The notes beneath the pieces are model-generated. The model was not told where the DNA came from, made no database searches, and saw nothing but the letters and a program-made list of their open reading frames with translations. Shown here one piece after another: positions 1 through 8,769 of a DNA stretch of 64,000 bases. The DNA is from Lentzea albidocapillata. Its GTDB lineage: Bacteria; Actinomycetota; Actinomycetes; Mycobacteriales; Pseudonocardiaceae. The stretch's first letter is position 1. Every line of letters starts with the position of its first letter. A program made the position numbers and the translations under genes. The stretch lies in the NCBI RefSeq assembly GCF_000719115.1, contig NZ_JOEA01000014.1, forward strand, positions 62,001 through 126,000, read 5' to 3'.

Positions 1-1099
1 ACATCCGGCCCGCCCGCATCGCCCGCATCACCTCGCGGTGCTCACGCCGGGTGACGCCGGTCCACGTCTTGCTGTAGGCACCGGGCGGGAACGAGCTGTA
101 CTCGATGATCGGCCGGCCGGAGTTGACCGGGTCCGGGAAGCGGCCGGTGCTGGTGAACGTGCGTCCCTCGCTGTCGTACGGCACGTTGTCGTAGGCCTGC
201 TGGTCCAGCCGGTCGACGGGGTTCTTCACCCAGTCCCCGCAGCCCTGGTGGCCGTCGGAGGTCGCGGTGATCCACCACGGCCTTCCCTCGGCCAGCAGGC
301 TGTCCCAGAAGCCGCCGACGGTGGCCGCGGTCCAGTCGAAGCCTCCCCAGGTGCGGTAGCTCTCGGCGGGATAGCCGGGGAAGGAGAACCTGCCGGGCGC
401 CGAGTCGTACAGCCCGCGGCCCCGCGCCATGCCCGGCGCGGGCAGGCCGGCCGCCTGGTGCCCCGGCGCGCCCTCCATGCCGATCACGATGCCGGGGGCC
501 GTGTCCCGCCAGTTCCTGGTCTCCTGCGGGGAGTTGATGCCGAGCCGGGACGGGTGGTTGGGCAGCACCAGCGCGTCGGCGACGCGTCCGGTGGCCACGG
601 CGTCGCGCAGGAACTTCAACGCCTCCACCGCGATCGCCTGGTTGGCGGGCGTGCCGTCCCTGGTGCCGTTCACCCGCGCGTCGAACCTGGTGACGAACTC
701 CTGCAGGAGATCGCCCTCGTGCCGGCCCGGAGCGAGCATCAGCGTGGTGTGCTCCCCCGCCGGGATGTTCCACTCCAGGCCGGTGAACACGAGCATGTCC
801 TCGTACTGCCGCCGCGCCGCCGCGATGTCCGCGACCAGCGGAGGAACGCTGTGCGTCGCGAACGGCACGTTGCCGTGGTCGGTGATGGTGAGCCAGCTCA
901 GGCCGTGCTTCGCCGCTCGTTGCACCTGAGCTGCCACCGGGTACATGGCGTCGTTGCTGTACTGGCTGTGGATGTGGTGGTCACCGGCGAGCCACAGGTA
1001 GCCGCCACGACGCTCGCCGTGCGCGTGTGCCGGCGTGCTGCTGAGCACGGCTCCGGCCGCGAGACCCGTGCCCTTCAGGAATCCGCGTCGATCGGTCAT
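1..1099 (-). CDS. Secreted PHP-domain metal-dependent phosphoesterase-like protein (partial, 3' end missing)
   Basis: The frame opens with ATG at 1099 and is still open at base 1, so the C-terminus lies outside the window. The N-terminus has a twin-arginine motif (RRGFLKG), a hydrophobic stretch and an AHA-type cleavage region, which predicts Tat export. It is followed by the PHP signature: DHHIHSQYS near residue 40 and TITDHGN near residue 72. PHP domains bind several metal ions through such His/Asp clusters and hydrolyse phosphoesters; secreted members of the CehA/McbA type exist, but the substrate here cannot be read. It lies downstream of the GH5 gene on the same strand, separated by 151 bp that carry their own palindrome (1186-1198), so it may be transcribed separately. 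The fold is a confident call; the function is open. Confidence 0.75.
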   Translation of the reverse strand, partial: MTDRRGFLKGTGLAAGAVLSSTPAHAHGERRGGYLWLAGDHHIHSQYSNDAMYPVAAQVQRAAKHGLSWLTITDHGNVPFATHSVPPLVADIAAARRQYEDMLVFTGLEWNIPAGEHTTLMLAPGRHEGDLLQEFVTRFDARVNGTRDGTPANQAIAVEALKFLRDAVATGRVADALVLPNHPSRLGINSPQETRNWRDTAPGIVIGMEGAPGHQAAGLPAPGMARGRGLYDSAPGRFSFPGYPAESYRTWGGFDWTAATVGGFWDSLLAEGRPWWITATSDGHQGCGDWVKNPVDRLDQQAYDNVPYDSEGRTFTSTGRFPDPVNSGRPIIEYSSFPPGAYSKTWTGVTRREHREVMRAMRAGRM

Positions 1100-1185
1100 C
1101 GGGAGGTCCTGGTGTAGATCCGGACCATTCTCATCGCACGACTCCTGACGCCCGTTCGAGCTGACGTCCAGAGACTAGGACGATA

Positions 1186-1198
1186 TGAATCAGATTCA
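1186..1198. promoter_or_regulatory. Candidate operator, perfect 13-bp palindrome TGAATCAGATTCA
   Basis: TGAATC and GATTCA are exact inverted copies around a central A, about 87 bp upstream of the PHP gene start, in a 151-bp gap that is more AT-rich than its flanks. It does not resemble the LacI-type sites elsewhere in the window. Size and symmetry would suit a GntR- or TetR-type dimer, but no cognate regulator is visible. Confidence 0.35.
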
Positions 1199-1250
1199 CA
1201 TACTGCCGAAGTGACAACAACATGTACACAAGGCAACGTGAACGGCGATC

Positions 1251-3257
1251 CTAATTGGACTGGACGGCCGTACCGGTGACCGTACCGCCGGATTTGGTGA
1301 CGTGGTAGCCGACCTCGACACCACTCCAGTAGTGGAACGTTAGCGTCACCCGCGCGTTCTCTCTGACAGCGGCGAAGAAGTCCGGCGTCAGAGTGGTGTG
1401 CCCGCCGGAGTAGTTGGGCAGGAAGGTCCGGTCGTACTCCTTGAAGGACGTCCAGTCGTGCGGTCCGGCGTTGGTGCCGTCGTCGTACTTCGCCTCCATG
1501 GTGGCGAGCTGGTCACCGCGGAACGCCGTCGGGATCTCGAACTTCTCCGTCGTCCCGGAAGCGTTCGACAGCAGCGGGGTGTCGTAGGTGATGACGTAAA
1601 GCCGCCACGGCACGCCCTGGGAGAAACGGGCCGTCAGCACCGCGTTCGTGCCGTAGCCCCGGGAACCGCTCAGCCTCGTCAGCGCCGGTGCGGTCAGGGT
1701 GAGCTGGTCGCCCGAGATCGTGTAGTCACGGCCGCGCGTCAGCTTCGTGGAGCCGTGGTAGAGGTCGGTGAACTTCGTGCCGTTGAGGTTGAGCGCGATG
1801 GTCTTCGCCGTGATGGGGCTCGACTTCGCGCTGAACACCTGGTCGGTGTAGGCCGTGCCGGAGCGGGTCGTCCAGCTCGACCTGATCTGCGCGTAGAGCT
1901 CGGGGTCGTTCCACTGCCCCGAGGTGCGGTTGAGGTGCTGACCGTTGTCCCACAACATGGTGGTGAGCCGCTTGGAGCGGGCGTAGTGGCCGAGGTACTC
2001 GAAGAACTTGAGCTTCTCGCCCTGCTCGATGGTGCCGGTGTGCCGGTCGAAGCCAAGCAGGCCGTACTCACCGATGATCACCGGGATGCCCCGCGCGACA
2101 AAGCTGTCGTGCACGCGGTCGAACGAGTCGGTGACGTCCTTCTGCACGGTCGCGTCGAAGCGCGTACCACCGGCCACGTTCACGCTGAACGGCCAGTAGC
2201 CGTAGTAGTGCACGGTCGCGATCAGGTTGGGATCGGCGAGCCCGCGGATCTGCTCGCCCAGCGCGTCGACGTACGTCTGCTCGGACGAGGTGTGCAGGGT
2301 CGGCAGGACCAGCAGGCGGGTGGCGTTGTTGCCGCCCGACCGGCGCACGATGTCGTGGAACGACGCGTTCAGCTCGCTGTTGAGCTGGATCTCCTGCGGT
2401 TTGCCGGTGCTCCCGGCGAACTGCGGCTCGTTCCAGCTCTCGAAGGTCAGCCTGGGCCCGAACTCGGCGAACGCGCCCACGAGCTGCGTCCAGATCGCGT
2501 TGAACCGGGTGAGCACGCCGTCGTGCTCCGCCGGCATGTTCAGGATCCACTGCCACGAGTCGTGGTGGATGTTGAGCATCACGTAGAGGTCGCGCGCCAA
2601 CGCCCAGCGCACGACCTCCTTGACACGGGCCAGGTACGCCGGCTCGATCACGTGGTCGGAACCCAGGTGCGCGCTCCACGTGACGGGCAGGCGCACGCTC
2701 TTGAAGCCCTGCGCCTTCACGTTGTCCAGCAAGGCTTCCGTGATGCGCGGGTTGCCCCACGACGTCTCGTCGCTGCCGGTCGAGTCGAGCGTGTTGCCGA
2801 GGTTCCATCCCGGCTGCATCGCCGCGGTGTGCTGCATCGCGCTGAGGCGCGGGCCGCCGTGGACGCAGGTGACTCCGTTGAGCGAGAACGACAACGGCGC
2901 CGTGTTGGCCTCCGCCCAGGTGCCGTAGAAGCCGAACTTCACCGTCGCACCGGTCGCGATCCTGGCGTTGTACCCGGCGTCCTCGGCGGTGACCTGGTGG
3001 TCGGACTCGACGATCTTCGCGTTCCAGCCGTGGCCCGCCTGCTGGCCGGACGGCCACTCCCAGCTCAGCTCCCAGCCGTCGAGAGCCGCGCCGCGGTTGG
3101 TCACGGCGACGTCGGCGACGAAGCCGCCCTGCCACTGGCTCGTCGTGGAGTAGGTGATCTCACAGCCGGTCTCGGCGGCCGCGGACGCTGTCGCCGGCAC
3201 GACGGTGGCCACCAGGGCCACCACCGCGCCGAGCACTGCCCTGCGTGATCCGAACAT
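1251..3257 (-). CDS. Secreted multidomain GH5 endo-beta-1,4-glucanase/xyloglucanase (CBM2-GH5-X2-CBM46)
   Basis: This 668-residue enzyme cuts beta-1,4-glucan backbones outside the cell. Residues 1-28 are a signal peptide. Residues 32-133 are a family 2 cellulose-binding module, closed by C32 and C131. Residues 140-455 are a GH5 barrel with acid/base E277 (SWNEP) and nucleophile E397 (IIGEYG). The tail from about 465 to 660 reads as an Ig-like X2 module plus a CBM46-like module. The GH5_4-Ig-CBM46 order is known from Bacillus halodurans Cel5B, which attacks xyloglucan as well as beta-glucan. The ATG at 3257 has GAGGG ten bases upstream and sits 12 bp after the GH43 stop, making it the last gene of an eight-gene operon. 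Xyloglucan preference is inferred from the cytosolic GH31/GH42/GH43 genes ahead of it. Confidence 0.88.
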   Translation of the reverse strand: MFGSRRAVLGAVVALVATVVPATASAAAETGCEITYSTTSQWQGGFVADVAVTNRGAALDGWELSWEWPSGQQAGHGWNAKIVESDHQVTAEDAGYNARIATGATVKFGFYGTWAEANTAPLSFSLNGVTCVHGGPRLSAMQHTAAMQPGWNLGNTLDSTGSDETSWGNPRITEALLDNVKAQGFKSVRLPVTWSAHLGSDHVIEPAYLARVKEVVRWALARDLYVMLNIHHDSWQWILNMPAEHDGVLTRFNAIWTQLVGAFAEFGPRLTFESWNEPQFAGSTGKPQEIQLNSELNASFHDIVRRSGGNNATRLLVLPTLHTSSEQTYVDALGEQIRGLADPNLIATVHYYGYWPFSVNVAGGTRFDATVQKDVTDSFDRVHDSFVARGIPVIIGEYGLLGFDRHTGTIEQGEKLKFFEYLGHYARSKRLTTMLWDNGQHLNRTSGQWNDPELYAQIRSSWTTRSGTAYTDQVFSAKSSPITAKTIALNLNGTKFTDLYHGSTKLTRGRDYTISGDQLTLTAPALTRLSGSRGYGTNAVLTARFSQGVPWRLYVITYDTPLLSNASGTTEKFEIPTAFRGDQLATMEAKYDDGTNAGPHDWTSFKEYDRTFLPNYSGGHTTLTPDFFAAVRENARVTLTFHYWSGVEVGYHVTKSGGTVTGTAVQSN

Positions 3258-3269
3258 GAACCCTCGCTC

Positions 3270-4724
3270 TCAGTTGAGCTGCTGGTACTCGAACCAGTCG
3301 AAGTGGACGGTCCCCGCCGCGGCGTACAGGCCGATGACGCGGCCGGTGAACCCACCGGCCACCTCGGTCGAGAGGTACTTGCCATCTAGCGTGGCGAGTG
3401 AGGTGAAGGTGCCGTCGGGCTCCTCCACGCCGAACGACAGGGTGTCGGGCCCGGAGCGCGCGTCTAGCAGCGTCCGGGCCTCGTATACCCGCACCACCAG
3501 CACAATCGGTCCCTCCGGCACCGGCCGGGACGCGACCACGGTGGCCACCGGTCCTATGCGGGCGAGAACCCGTACCTCTCCGTACGCGGCCTCGATCTCG
3601 TAGTGGTGTGCCTCGTCGAGCCGGACCGCCAGACCACCGCGGCCCTCCGCCGGGTCGAGCAGCGTGCGGACGAGGCAGGAAAGGTGTTGCTGGCGCCGCC
3701 CGGCGAACACGACGGCGGGATCGTCCATTCCGGACCCGCGGGCGTGCAGCGTGAGCCGGCCCGGTCGTTCCTTCGTGGTGCAGTGCTGCTCGAAGCGGTC
3801 GCGCAGGGAGATCCAGGACGGCCGCAGTTCGGGGAGGTCGAAGTCGTCCCGTTCCGATGCGGGGGAACCGGGCTCGCCGGACGTCAGCTCGCCGACCACC
3901 GGCCAGCCGTCGGTCCAGGTCACCGGCGCCAGGAAGGTCTCCCGGCCGAGCACGTGCCAGCCGGGAGTGCCGCCGCCGGGCCGCACGCCGAGCAGCACCA
4001 TCCACCACGCGCCGTCCGCTGCCTGCACGAGATCCGCGTGACCGGTGTTCTGGACGCGCTCGTCAGTACTGCGGTGGCTCAGAATCGGGTTGGCCGGGCA
4101 CGGCTCGAACGGGCCGTTCGGCGACGCGGCGCGGGCGATCGAGACGCCGTGGCCGCGTTCGGTGCCGCCCTCGGCGATCAGCAGGTACCAGTGGCCGCCG
4201 ATCCGGTACAGGTGCGGCGCTTCCGGTGCCTTGGCGCCGGGGGTGCCGGACCACAGCCGTCGCGGCTCACCGAACGTCTCGCCGGTGGCCGGGTCGACGC
4301 GGTACTGCTGCACGCCGGCGACCGTGCACCAGCAGTTGCCCTCGTCGTCCCAGGCCAGGTCCGGGTCGATGCCGGCGACACCGGGCAGCGGGACGGGATC
4401 GGACCACGGTCCGGCCGGATCCGTGGCGGTGAACACCATGTTGCCGCCGCCGTGGCTCACGCTCGTGACGACCAGCCAGAACCGGCCGTCGTGGTGGCGC
4501 AGCGTCGGCGCGTAGATCCCCGCCGACGACGGCGTTTCGGCGGTCAGGTGCAGTTGGCTCGGGCGCTCCAGGGCGTTGCCGATCTGGTTCCAGTGCACCA
4601 GGTCCCGGCTGTGGAAGACCGGGATACCGGGGAAGTACTCGAAGCTGGAGCACACCAGGTAGTAGTCCTCCCCCACCCGGCACACGCTCGGGTCCGGGTG
4701 CATTCCCGGAATCACGGGGTTCAC
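3270..4724 (-). CDS. Cytosolic GH43 beta-xylosidase / alpha-L-arabinofuranosidase
   Basis: A 484-residue family 43 glycosidase with no signal peptide, so it should act on imported oligosaccharides. The five-bladed propeller shows the catalytic base D11 (HPDPS), the pKa-modulating Asp at about 120 (GIDPDL) and the acid E168 (APEAPHLY). From about residue 300 a beta-sandwich follows, as in the C-terminal domain of long GH43 xylosidases/arabinofuranosidases. I chose the GTG at 4724 because it has GGGAGG six bases upstream and overlaps the GH42 stop as GTGA, giving a protein that begins at the family's usual NPVIPGMHPDPS; the ATG at 4751 has no such support. In a xyloglucan setting it might remove arabinose or xylose side groups; sequence alone does not separate the two activities. 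Confidence 0.88.
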   Translation of the reverse strand: MNPVIPGMHPDPSVCRVGEDYYLVCSSFEYFPGIPVFHSRDLVHWNQIGNALERPSQLHLTAETPSSAGIYAPTLRHHDGRFWLVVTSVSHGGGNMVFTATDPAGPWSDPVPLPGVAGIDPDLAWDDEGNCWCTVAGVQQYRVDPATGETFGEPRRLWSGTPGAKAPEAPHLYRIGGHWYLLIAEGGTERGHGVSIARAASPNGPFEPCPANPILSHRSTDERVQNTGHADLVQAADGAWWMVLLGVRPGGGTPGWHVLGRETFLAPVTWTDGWPVVGELTSGEPGSPASERDDFDLPELRPSWISLRDRFEQHCTTKERPGRLTLHARGSGMDDPAVVFAGRRQQHLSCLVRTLLDPAEGRGGLAVRLDEAHHYEIEAAYGEVRVLARIGPVATVVASRPVPEGPIVLVVRVYEARTLLDARSGPDTLSFGVEEPDGTFTSLATLDGKYLSTEVAGGFTGRVIGLYAAAGTVHFDWFEYQQLN

Positions 4725-6697
4725 AGCGGACCTCCCGTCAGCACAGCGCACCCGCCGGGTGGCAGCTCCCGCACCGGCCCGCCCGTCAGCACGTCGTGGG
4801 CGTCAAGCAGGGACACGGGTTCGGCAAGGTGGTTGAGCACGAACTGCCAGCGGCGGCCGTCCTCGCTTTGGCGGACAACGACTTCGACCCCGGGCGGCAG
4901 GCCTGGCAGGACCGGGCCGACACCGGCGGCGTCCAGCAGCCGGGACACCAGTGCCGTGTAGTCCGCGTCGTCGAGCCGCGTGGACAGGTACCAGGCATCG
5001 CCCGCACCGCAGTGGTTCCGGGTCAGCGCGGGAGAACCGGCGAGCGCGCCGTGGGTGTAGGCGGCGATGGTTTCCGCGCCCTGCGCCCGTACCGACTCGC
5101 TCCAGACCGTGCCGTGCGAGGAGTCGGAGAGGACGATCCGTTCCTCGTGCCGCAGCGGCCGGTACTCCTCGACCCGGATCCCCAGCGCCTCACGCAACGG
5201 GGCGGCCGGGTAGCCACCGAGACGGGCGTGCCCGCGGCTGTCGACGACTCCGCTGAAGTACTGGACCAGCAACGTTCCGCCGTGGACGACGTAACGGCGC
5301 AGGTTCTCCGCGCCCGCGTCGGAGAGCAGGTACAGCGCCGGGGCGACGACCAGCCGGTACCGGCCCAGGTCCGCTTCCGGATGCGCGAAGTCGGTGACGA
5401 CGCCGTTGTCCCACAACGCCCGGTGCGCGTTTCGCAGTGCGGAGTGGTAGCCGAGTTCGGACGAGGGCAGGCCGTCCGAGTTCATCGCCCACCAGGCGTC
5501 GGAGTCGTGCAGCACGGCCACGTCGGCGGTCACGGTCGAGCCCGCGAGGTCTCCGAGCCGGGACACGGCCTCGCCCGTCGCCTTCACCTCGGTGAAGACA
5601 CGGCTGTCCGGGCCGGCGTGCGGGACCATCGCCGAGTGCCACTGCTCGGCGCCCGCCTTCGACTGGCGCCACTGGAAGAACAGCGCCCCGTCCGAGCCGC
5701 GGGCGATGTGGCCGAGCGAGTGCCGCAGGATCTCGCCGGGTTCCTTGGCCAGCGTCCGACCTCGCTCGTAGACCGTGCTCGTGCCCTGTTCCATCAGCAG
5801 CCACGGCCTGCCGTGGCCGTACGAGCGGGCCCGGTCCGCGGCGAACGCCACGTCCGCCGCCGCGTCGAGGCCCGGCCGGTCCGGGTAGTGGTCGATCGCG
5901 ACCACGTCGACCTCGCGGCTCAGCGCCCACAGGTCCACGTTCTGGTAGCCGGGCTGCATCATGTTCGTCGTCACGGGCCGGTCGCTGTGCGCGCGGATGG
6001 CGTCACGCTGCTCGGAGTAGGCGGCGACCACCTCGTCGGAGAAGAACCGGCTGAAGTCCAGCGTGAGGCCGGGGTTGCGGTGCCACTGGGTGGCGCGCGG
6101 CGGCAGCACCTGTTCCCAGCTGCCGTACCGCTGGCTCCAGAACGCCGTCCCCCACGCCTCGTTGAGCGCGTCCAGCGAGCCGTGCCGGGCGCGCAGCCAG
6201 ACCCGGAACGCGGCAGCGGTGTGTTCGCACCAGCACAACGTCACGTACTCGTTGTGCACGTGCCACATCGCGACCGCCGGGTGGTCGCCGTAGCGTTCCG
6301 CGAGCGCGGAGGCGATGCGCCGGGCCGCCGTGCGGTAGGCCGGGGCGCTGAGGCAGTAAGTGTCGCGGCTGCCGTGCACCAGCCTGGTGCCGTCGCGGGT
6401 GACGGGCATGGCGTCCGGGTGGGCCAGCGTGAACCACGGCGGCGGGGAGGCGGTCGGCGTGGCCAGGTCGACCGCGATCCCGTTGGCGTGCAGTCGGTCC
6501 AGGTGCGCGTCGAGCCACGCGAAGTCGTAACGGCCTTCCTCCGGCTCGAGCAGGGCCCAGGAGAAGACGCCGACCGTGGCCAGGTTGACCCTGGCCTCGC
6601 GCATCAGCTCGTCGTCCTCCTTCCACACCGGCTCGTCCCACTGCTCGGGGTTGTAGTCGCCGCCGAAAGCGAGGCCGCCCAGCCGATCCGCGATCAC
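4721..6697 (-). CDS. Cytosolic GH42 beta-galactosidase
   Basis: This 658-residue protein begins at the GTG at 6697 (GGGAGG upstream), overlapping the GH31 stop as GTGA; the longer open frame extending to 6925 lies inside GH31 and is not used. Family GH42 removes terminal beta-galactose from oligosaccharides. The start LAFGGDYNPEQW is typical of the barrel's first strand. The acid/base is E150 (WHVHNEY) and the nucleophile E303 (LLMEQGTS). The trimerisation domain (about 380-590) and a small C-terminal beta domain follow, and the length is normal. There is no signal peptide. With GH31 and GH43 on either side, the likely substrate is the Gal-Xyl side chain of imported xyloglucan oligosaccharides, although GH42 enzymes also act on galactan fragments. 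Confidence 0.9.
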   Translation of the reverse strand: MIADRLGGLAFGGDYNPEQWDEPVWKEDDELMREARVNLATVGVFSWALLEPEEGRYDFAWLDAHLDRLHANGIAVDLATPTASPPPWFTLAHPDAMPVTRDGTRLVHGSRDTYCLSAPAYRTAARRIASALAERYGDHPAVAMWHVHNEYVTLCWCEHTAAAFRVWLRARHGSLDALNEAWGTAFWSQRYGSWEQVLPPRATQWHRNPGLTLDFSRFFSDEVVAAYSEQRDAIRAHSDRPVTTNMMQPGYQNVDLWALSREVDVVAIDHYPDRPGLDAAADVAFAADRARSYGHGRPWLLMEQGTSTVYERGRTLAKEPGEILRHSLGHIARGSDGALFFQWRQSKAGAEQWHSAMVPHAGPDSRVFTEVKATGEAVSRLGDLAGSTVTADVAVLHDSDAWWAMNSDGLPSSELGYHSALRNAHRALWDNGVVTDFAHPEADLGRYRLVVAPALYLLSDAGAENLRRYVVHGGTLLVQYFSGVVDSRGHARLGGYPAAPLREALGIRVEEYRPLRHEERIVLSDSSHGTVWSESVRAQGAETIAAYTHGALAGSPALTRNHCGAGDAWYLSTRLDDADYTALVSRLLDAAGVGPVLPGLPPGVEVVVRQSEDGRRWQFVLNHLAEPVSLLDAHDVLTGGPVRELPPGGCAVLTGGPL

Positions 6698-8730
6698 GTC
6701 TCCTCCCGCACAGACAGCTGAGCGCCGTCGCGCAGGAAAAGCGGGATGCGGTCGAGCGGGGCCGCGACGGTGACCGTCCGTCCGCCGTCGTGTTCCTCGC
6801 CGGTCCACGCGTCGGTCCACCGCGCGCCGGCGGGCAGGTGGACGTCGCGTTCGCGGGCGCCCGCCTCGGTGATCGGAGCCACGAGCAGGTCGGGGCCGAG
6901 CAGGAACGCGTCCTCGACCCGCCACGCCGCCGGGTCGTCCGGGAACTCCAGGAACACCGGCCGCATCGGCGGCACGCCGGTCTCCGAGGCCGTGCGCATC
7001 TGCTCCATCACGTAGGGGCGCAGGCGTTCCCGCAGCCGCAGGTGCCCGGCGAGGATCTCGTACGCCTCCTCGCCGTAGGACCAGACCTCGTTGGCCAGCC
7101 CGGTCATCGCGGGCTCCAGCACCTGCTCGTCGCCGCGGAAGCCGTGCAGGCGGAACAGCGGGCAGAAGGTGCCGTACTGGAACCAGCGCACGAGGACCTC
7201 ACGGTAGGCGGGATCGTCCGGATCGCCGCCGTGGAAACCGCCGATGTCCGTTGTCCACCACGGAATGCCGGACATCATCACGTTCAGCCCGGCCTTGATC
7301 TGCGTGCGCAACGTGGCGAAGTCCGTACCGATGTCACCGGACCACAGCGCGGCGCCGTACCGCTGCGCGCCCGCCCACGAGGAGCGGTTGAGCGAGATGA
7401 TCTCGGTCTCCCCCGCCGCGCGCAGTCCGTCGTGGACGGTCCGGGCGTTCTCGCGCGGGTAGAGGTTGCCGACCTCCAGACCGGGACCCGCGTGGTAGCG
7501 CAGGTTGTACTGGTGACCGGGTTTGAGCTCGGGTTCGCCGGCGTCCAGCCAGAACACCGTGATGCCGAGGTCGTGGTAGCCGCACCGGATCCGGTCCCAC
7601 ACGTACTCGCGCGCCTCGGGGTTGGTGGCGTCGTAGAACGCGACCTGGGCGGAGTAGGCGCCGAGCCCCTTGTCCGGCCAGTCGGCGTGCGCCATCGGCC
7701 CGAACTCGGTGCCGACGAACAGGCCCTGGTTCAGCATGGGGTGGTAGTTCTCGCTGGCCGGGCTGACCGAGGGCCAGACCGAGACCATCAGCTTGACGCC
7801 CATCTCGTCCAGCTCGCGCACCATCGCCGCCGGGTCCGGCCACTCGGCGGGGTCGAACTTCCACTCGCCGAGGTGCGTCCAGTGGAAGAAGTCGCAGACG
7901 ATCACGGACAAGGGCAGGCCGCGCCGCCGGTACTCGCGGGCGACTTCCAGCAGTTCCTCCTGGGTGCGGTAGCGCAGCTTGCACTGCCAGAAACCGGAGG
8001 CCCACTCGGGAAGCTCGGGCGAGTGCCCTGTCACGTCCGCGTAGCGCCGCAGCACGTCGGCCGGCTTGCCCGCGGTGATCCAGTAGTCGATCTGGCGGGC
8101 ACTGTCGGACACCCAGCGAGTGCCGGTCTCCGCGAGCTCCACCCGTCCGATCGCGGGCGAGTTCCACAGCAGGCCGTAGCCGCGGTCGGAGACCAGCAAC
8201 GGGATGGTGACCTCGGCGTTGCGCTGGACGAGGTCGATGACCGCGCCCTTCTGGTCGAGCATGCCGTGGGTGTGCTGGCCGAGGCCGTAGAGCCGTTCCC
8301 CCCGGTAGGCGCGGAAACGCTGCTCCAGCCGGTGGTGGCCGTTGCCCGTCGCGGTGGCGAGACGCGGCCCCGGCCACCAGAAGTGCGCCGGCTCCTCAGC
8401 GAGGAGTTCGGTGCCGTCCTCGGTCCTGGTGAACGTCAGCGTGCCCGCGGTCGCCCCGAGTTCCGGAGTCAGGGCGCCTTCGGTGCCGGCGTCGATCCGC
8501 ACGGTGAGCGCGCCGTGGACGAGGGTGGCGTGGTGCTCGGAGATCTTGATCTCCACCGCGCCGCCGTCCGGTGGTGTGCCGAGCAACGCGCCGGGGAGGT
8601 CGTCGAGCAGCGGACCGGCGGGCGTGGCGCGCACGCGGACCCCGTCGGAGCCCCACGCCTCGACTCGGAGCGTCTCGCCCCTGGCCCGCCATTCGAGCGC
8701 GGTGCCGAGGTCTCGGAAGTACTGGGGCAT
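6694..8730 (-). CDS. Cytosolic GH31 alpha-xylosidase (YicI-like)
   Basis: This 678-residue GH31 protein has an N-terminal beta-sandwich (about 1-240), a barrel (about 245-580) and C-terminal beta domains. The nucleophile is D396 in FWLDAGEPE and the acid/base D466 in WSGDIGTDF. The AGEPE variant, in place of the MNEP seen in alpha-glucosidases, is the form found in alpha-xylosidases. The ATG at 8730 is chosen because GAGGAG lies seven bases upstream; a start at 8745 would bury that ribosome site inside the gene. No signal peptide is seen, so it would unwrap xylose from imported xyloglucan oligosaccharides, the step that lets GH3 and GH42 proceed. It lies 39 bp after the LacI gene and is translationally coupled to GH42. 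Confidence 0.9.
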   Translation of the reverse strand: MPQYFRDLGTALEWRARGETLRVEAWGSDGVRVRATPAGPLLDDLPGALLGTPPDGGAVEIKISEHHATLVHGALTVRIDAGTEGALTPELGATAGTLTFTRTEDGTELLAEEPAHFWWPGPRLATATGNGHHRLEQRFRAYRGERLYGLGQHTHGMLDQKGAVIDLVQRNAEVTIPLLVSDRGYGLLWNSPAIGRVELAETGTRWVSDSARQIDYWITAGKPADVLRRYADVTGHSPELPEWASGFWQCKLRYRTQEELLEVAREYRRRGLPLSVIVCDFFHWTHLGEWKFDPAEWPDPAAMVRELDEMGVKLMVSVWPSVSPASENYHPMLNQGLFVGTEFGPMAHADWPDKGLGAYSAQVAFYDATNPEAREYVWDRIRCGYHDLGITVFWLDAGEPELKPGHQYNLRYHAGPGLEVGNLYPRENARTVHDGLRAAGETEIISLNRSSWAGAQRYGAALWSGDIGTDFATLRTQIKAGLNVMMSGIPWWTTDIGGFHGGDPDDPAYREVLVRWFQYGTFCPLFRLHGFRGDEQVLEPAMTGLANEVWSYGEEAYEILAGHLRLRERLRPYVMEQMRTASETGVPPMRPVFLEFPDDPAAWRVEDAFLLGPDLLVAPITEAGARERDVHLPAGARWTDAWTGEEHDGGRTVTVAAPLDRIPLFLRDGAQLSVREET

Positions 8731-8769
8731 GCGGAAGCTCCTCACGTTCCTGGATGAGTGCGGAGAAGG

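Noticed and set aside
1398..3248. A 616-codon plus-strand open frame antisense to the GH5 gene, and similar long antisense frames at 33858-36182, 45465-47408 and 53983-56253
   Set aside because: Each lies opposite a gene with clear family motifs and has the low-complexity Arg/Ala/Gly/Pro content expected from reading high-GC DNA on the wrong strand.
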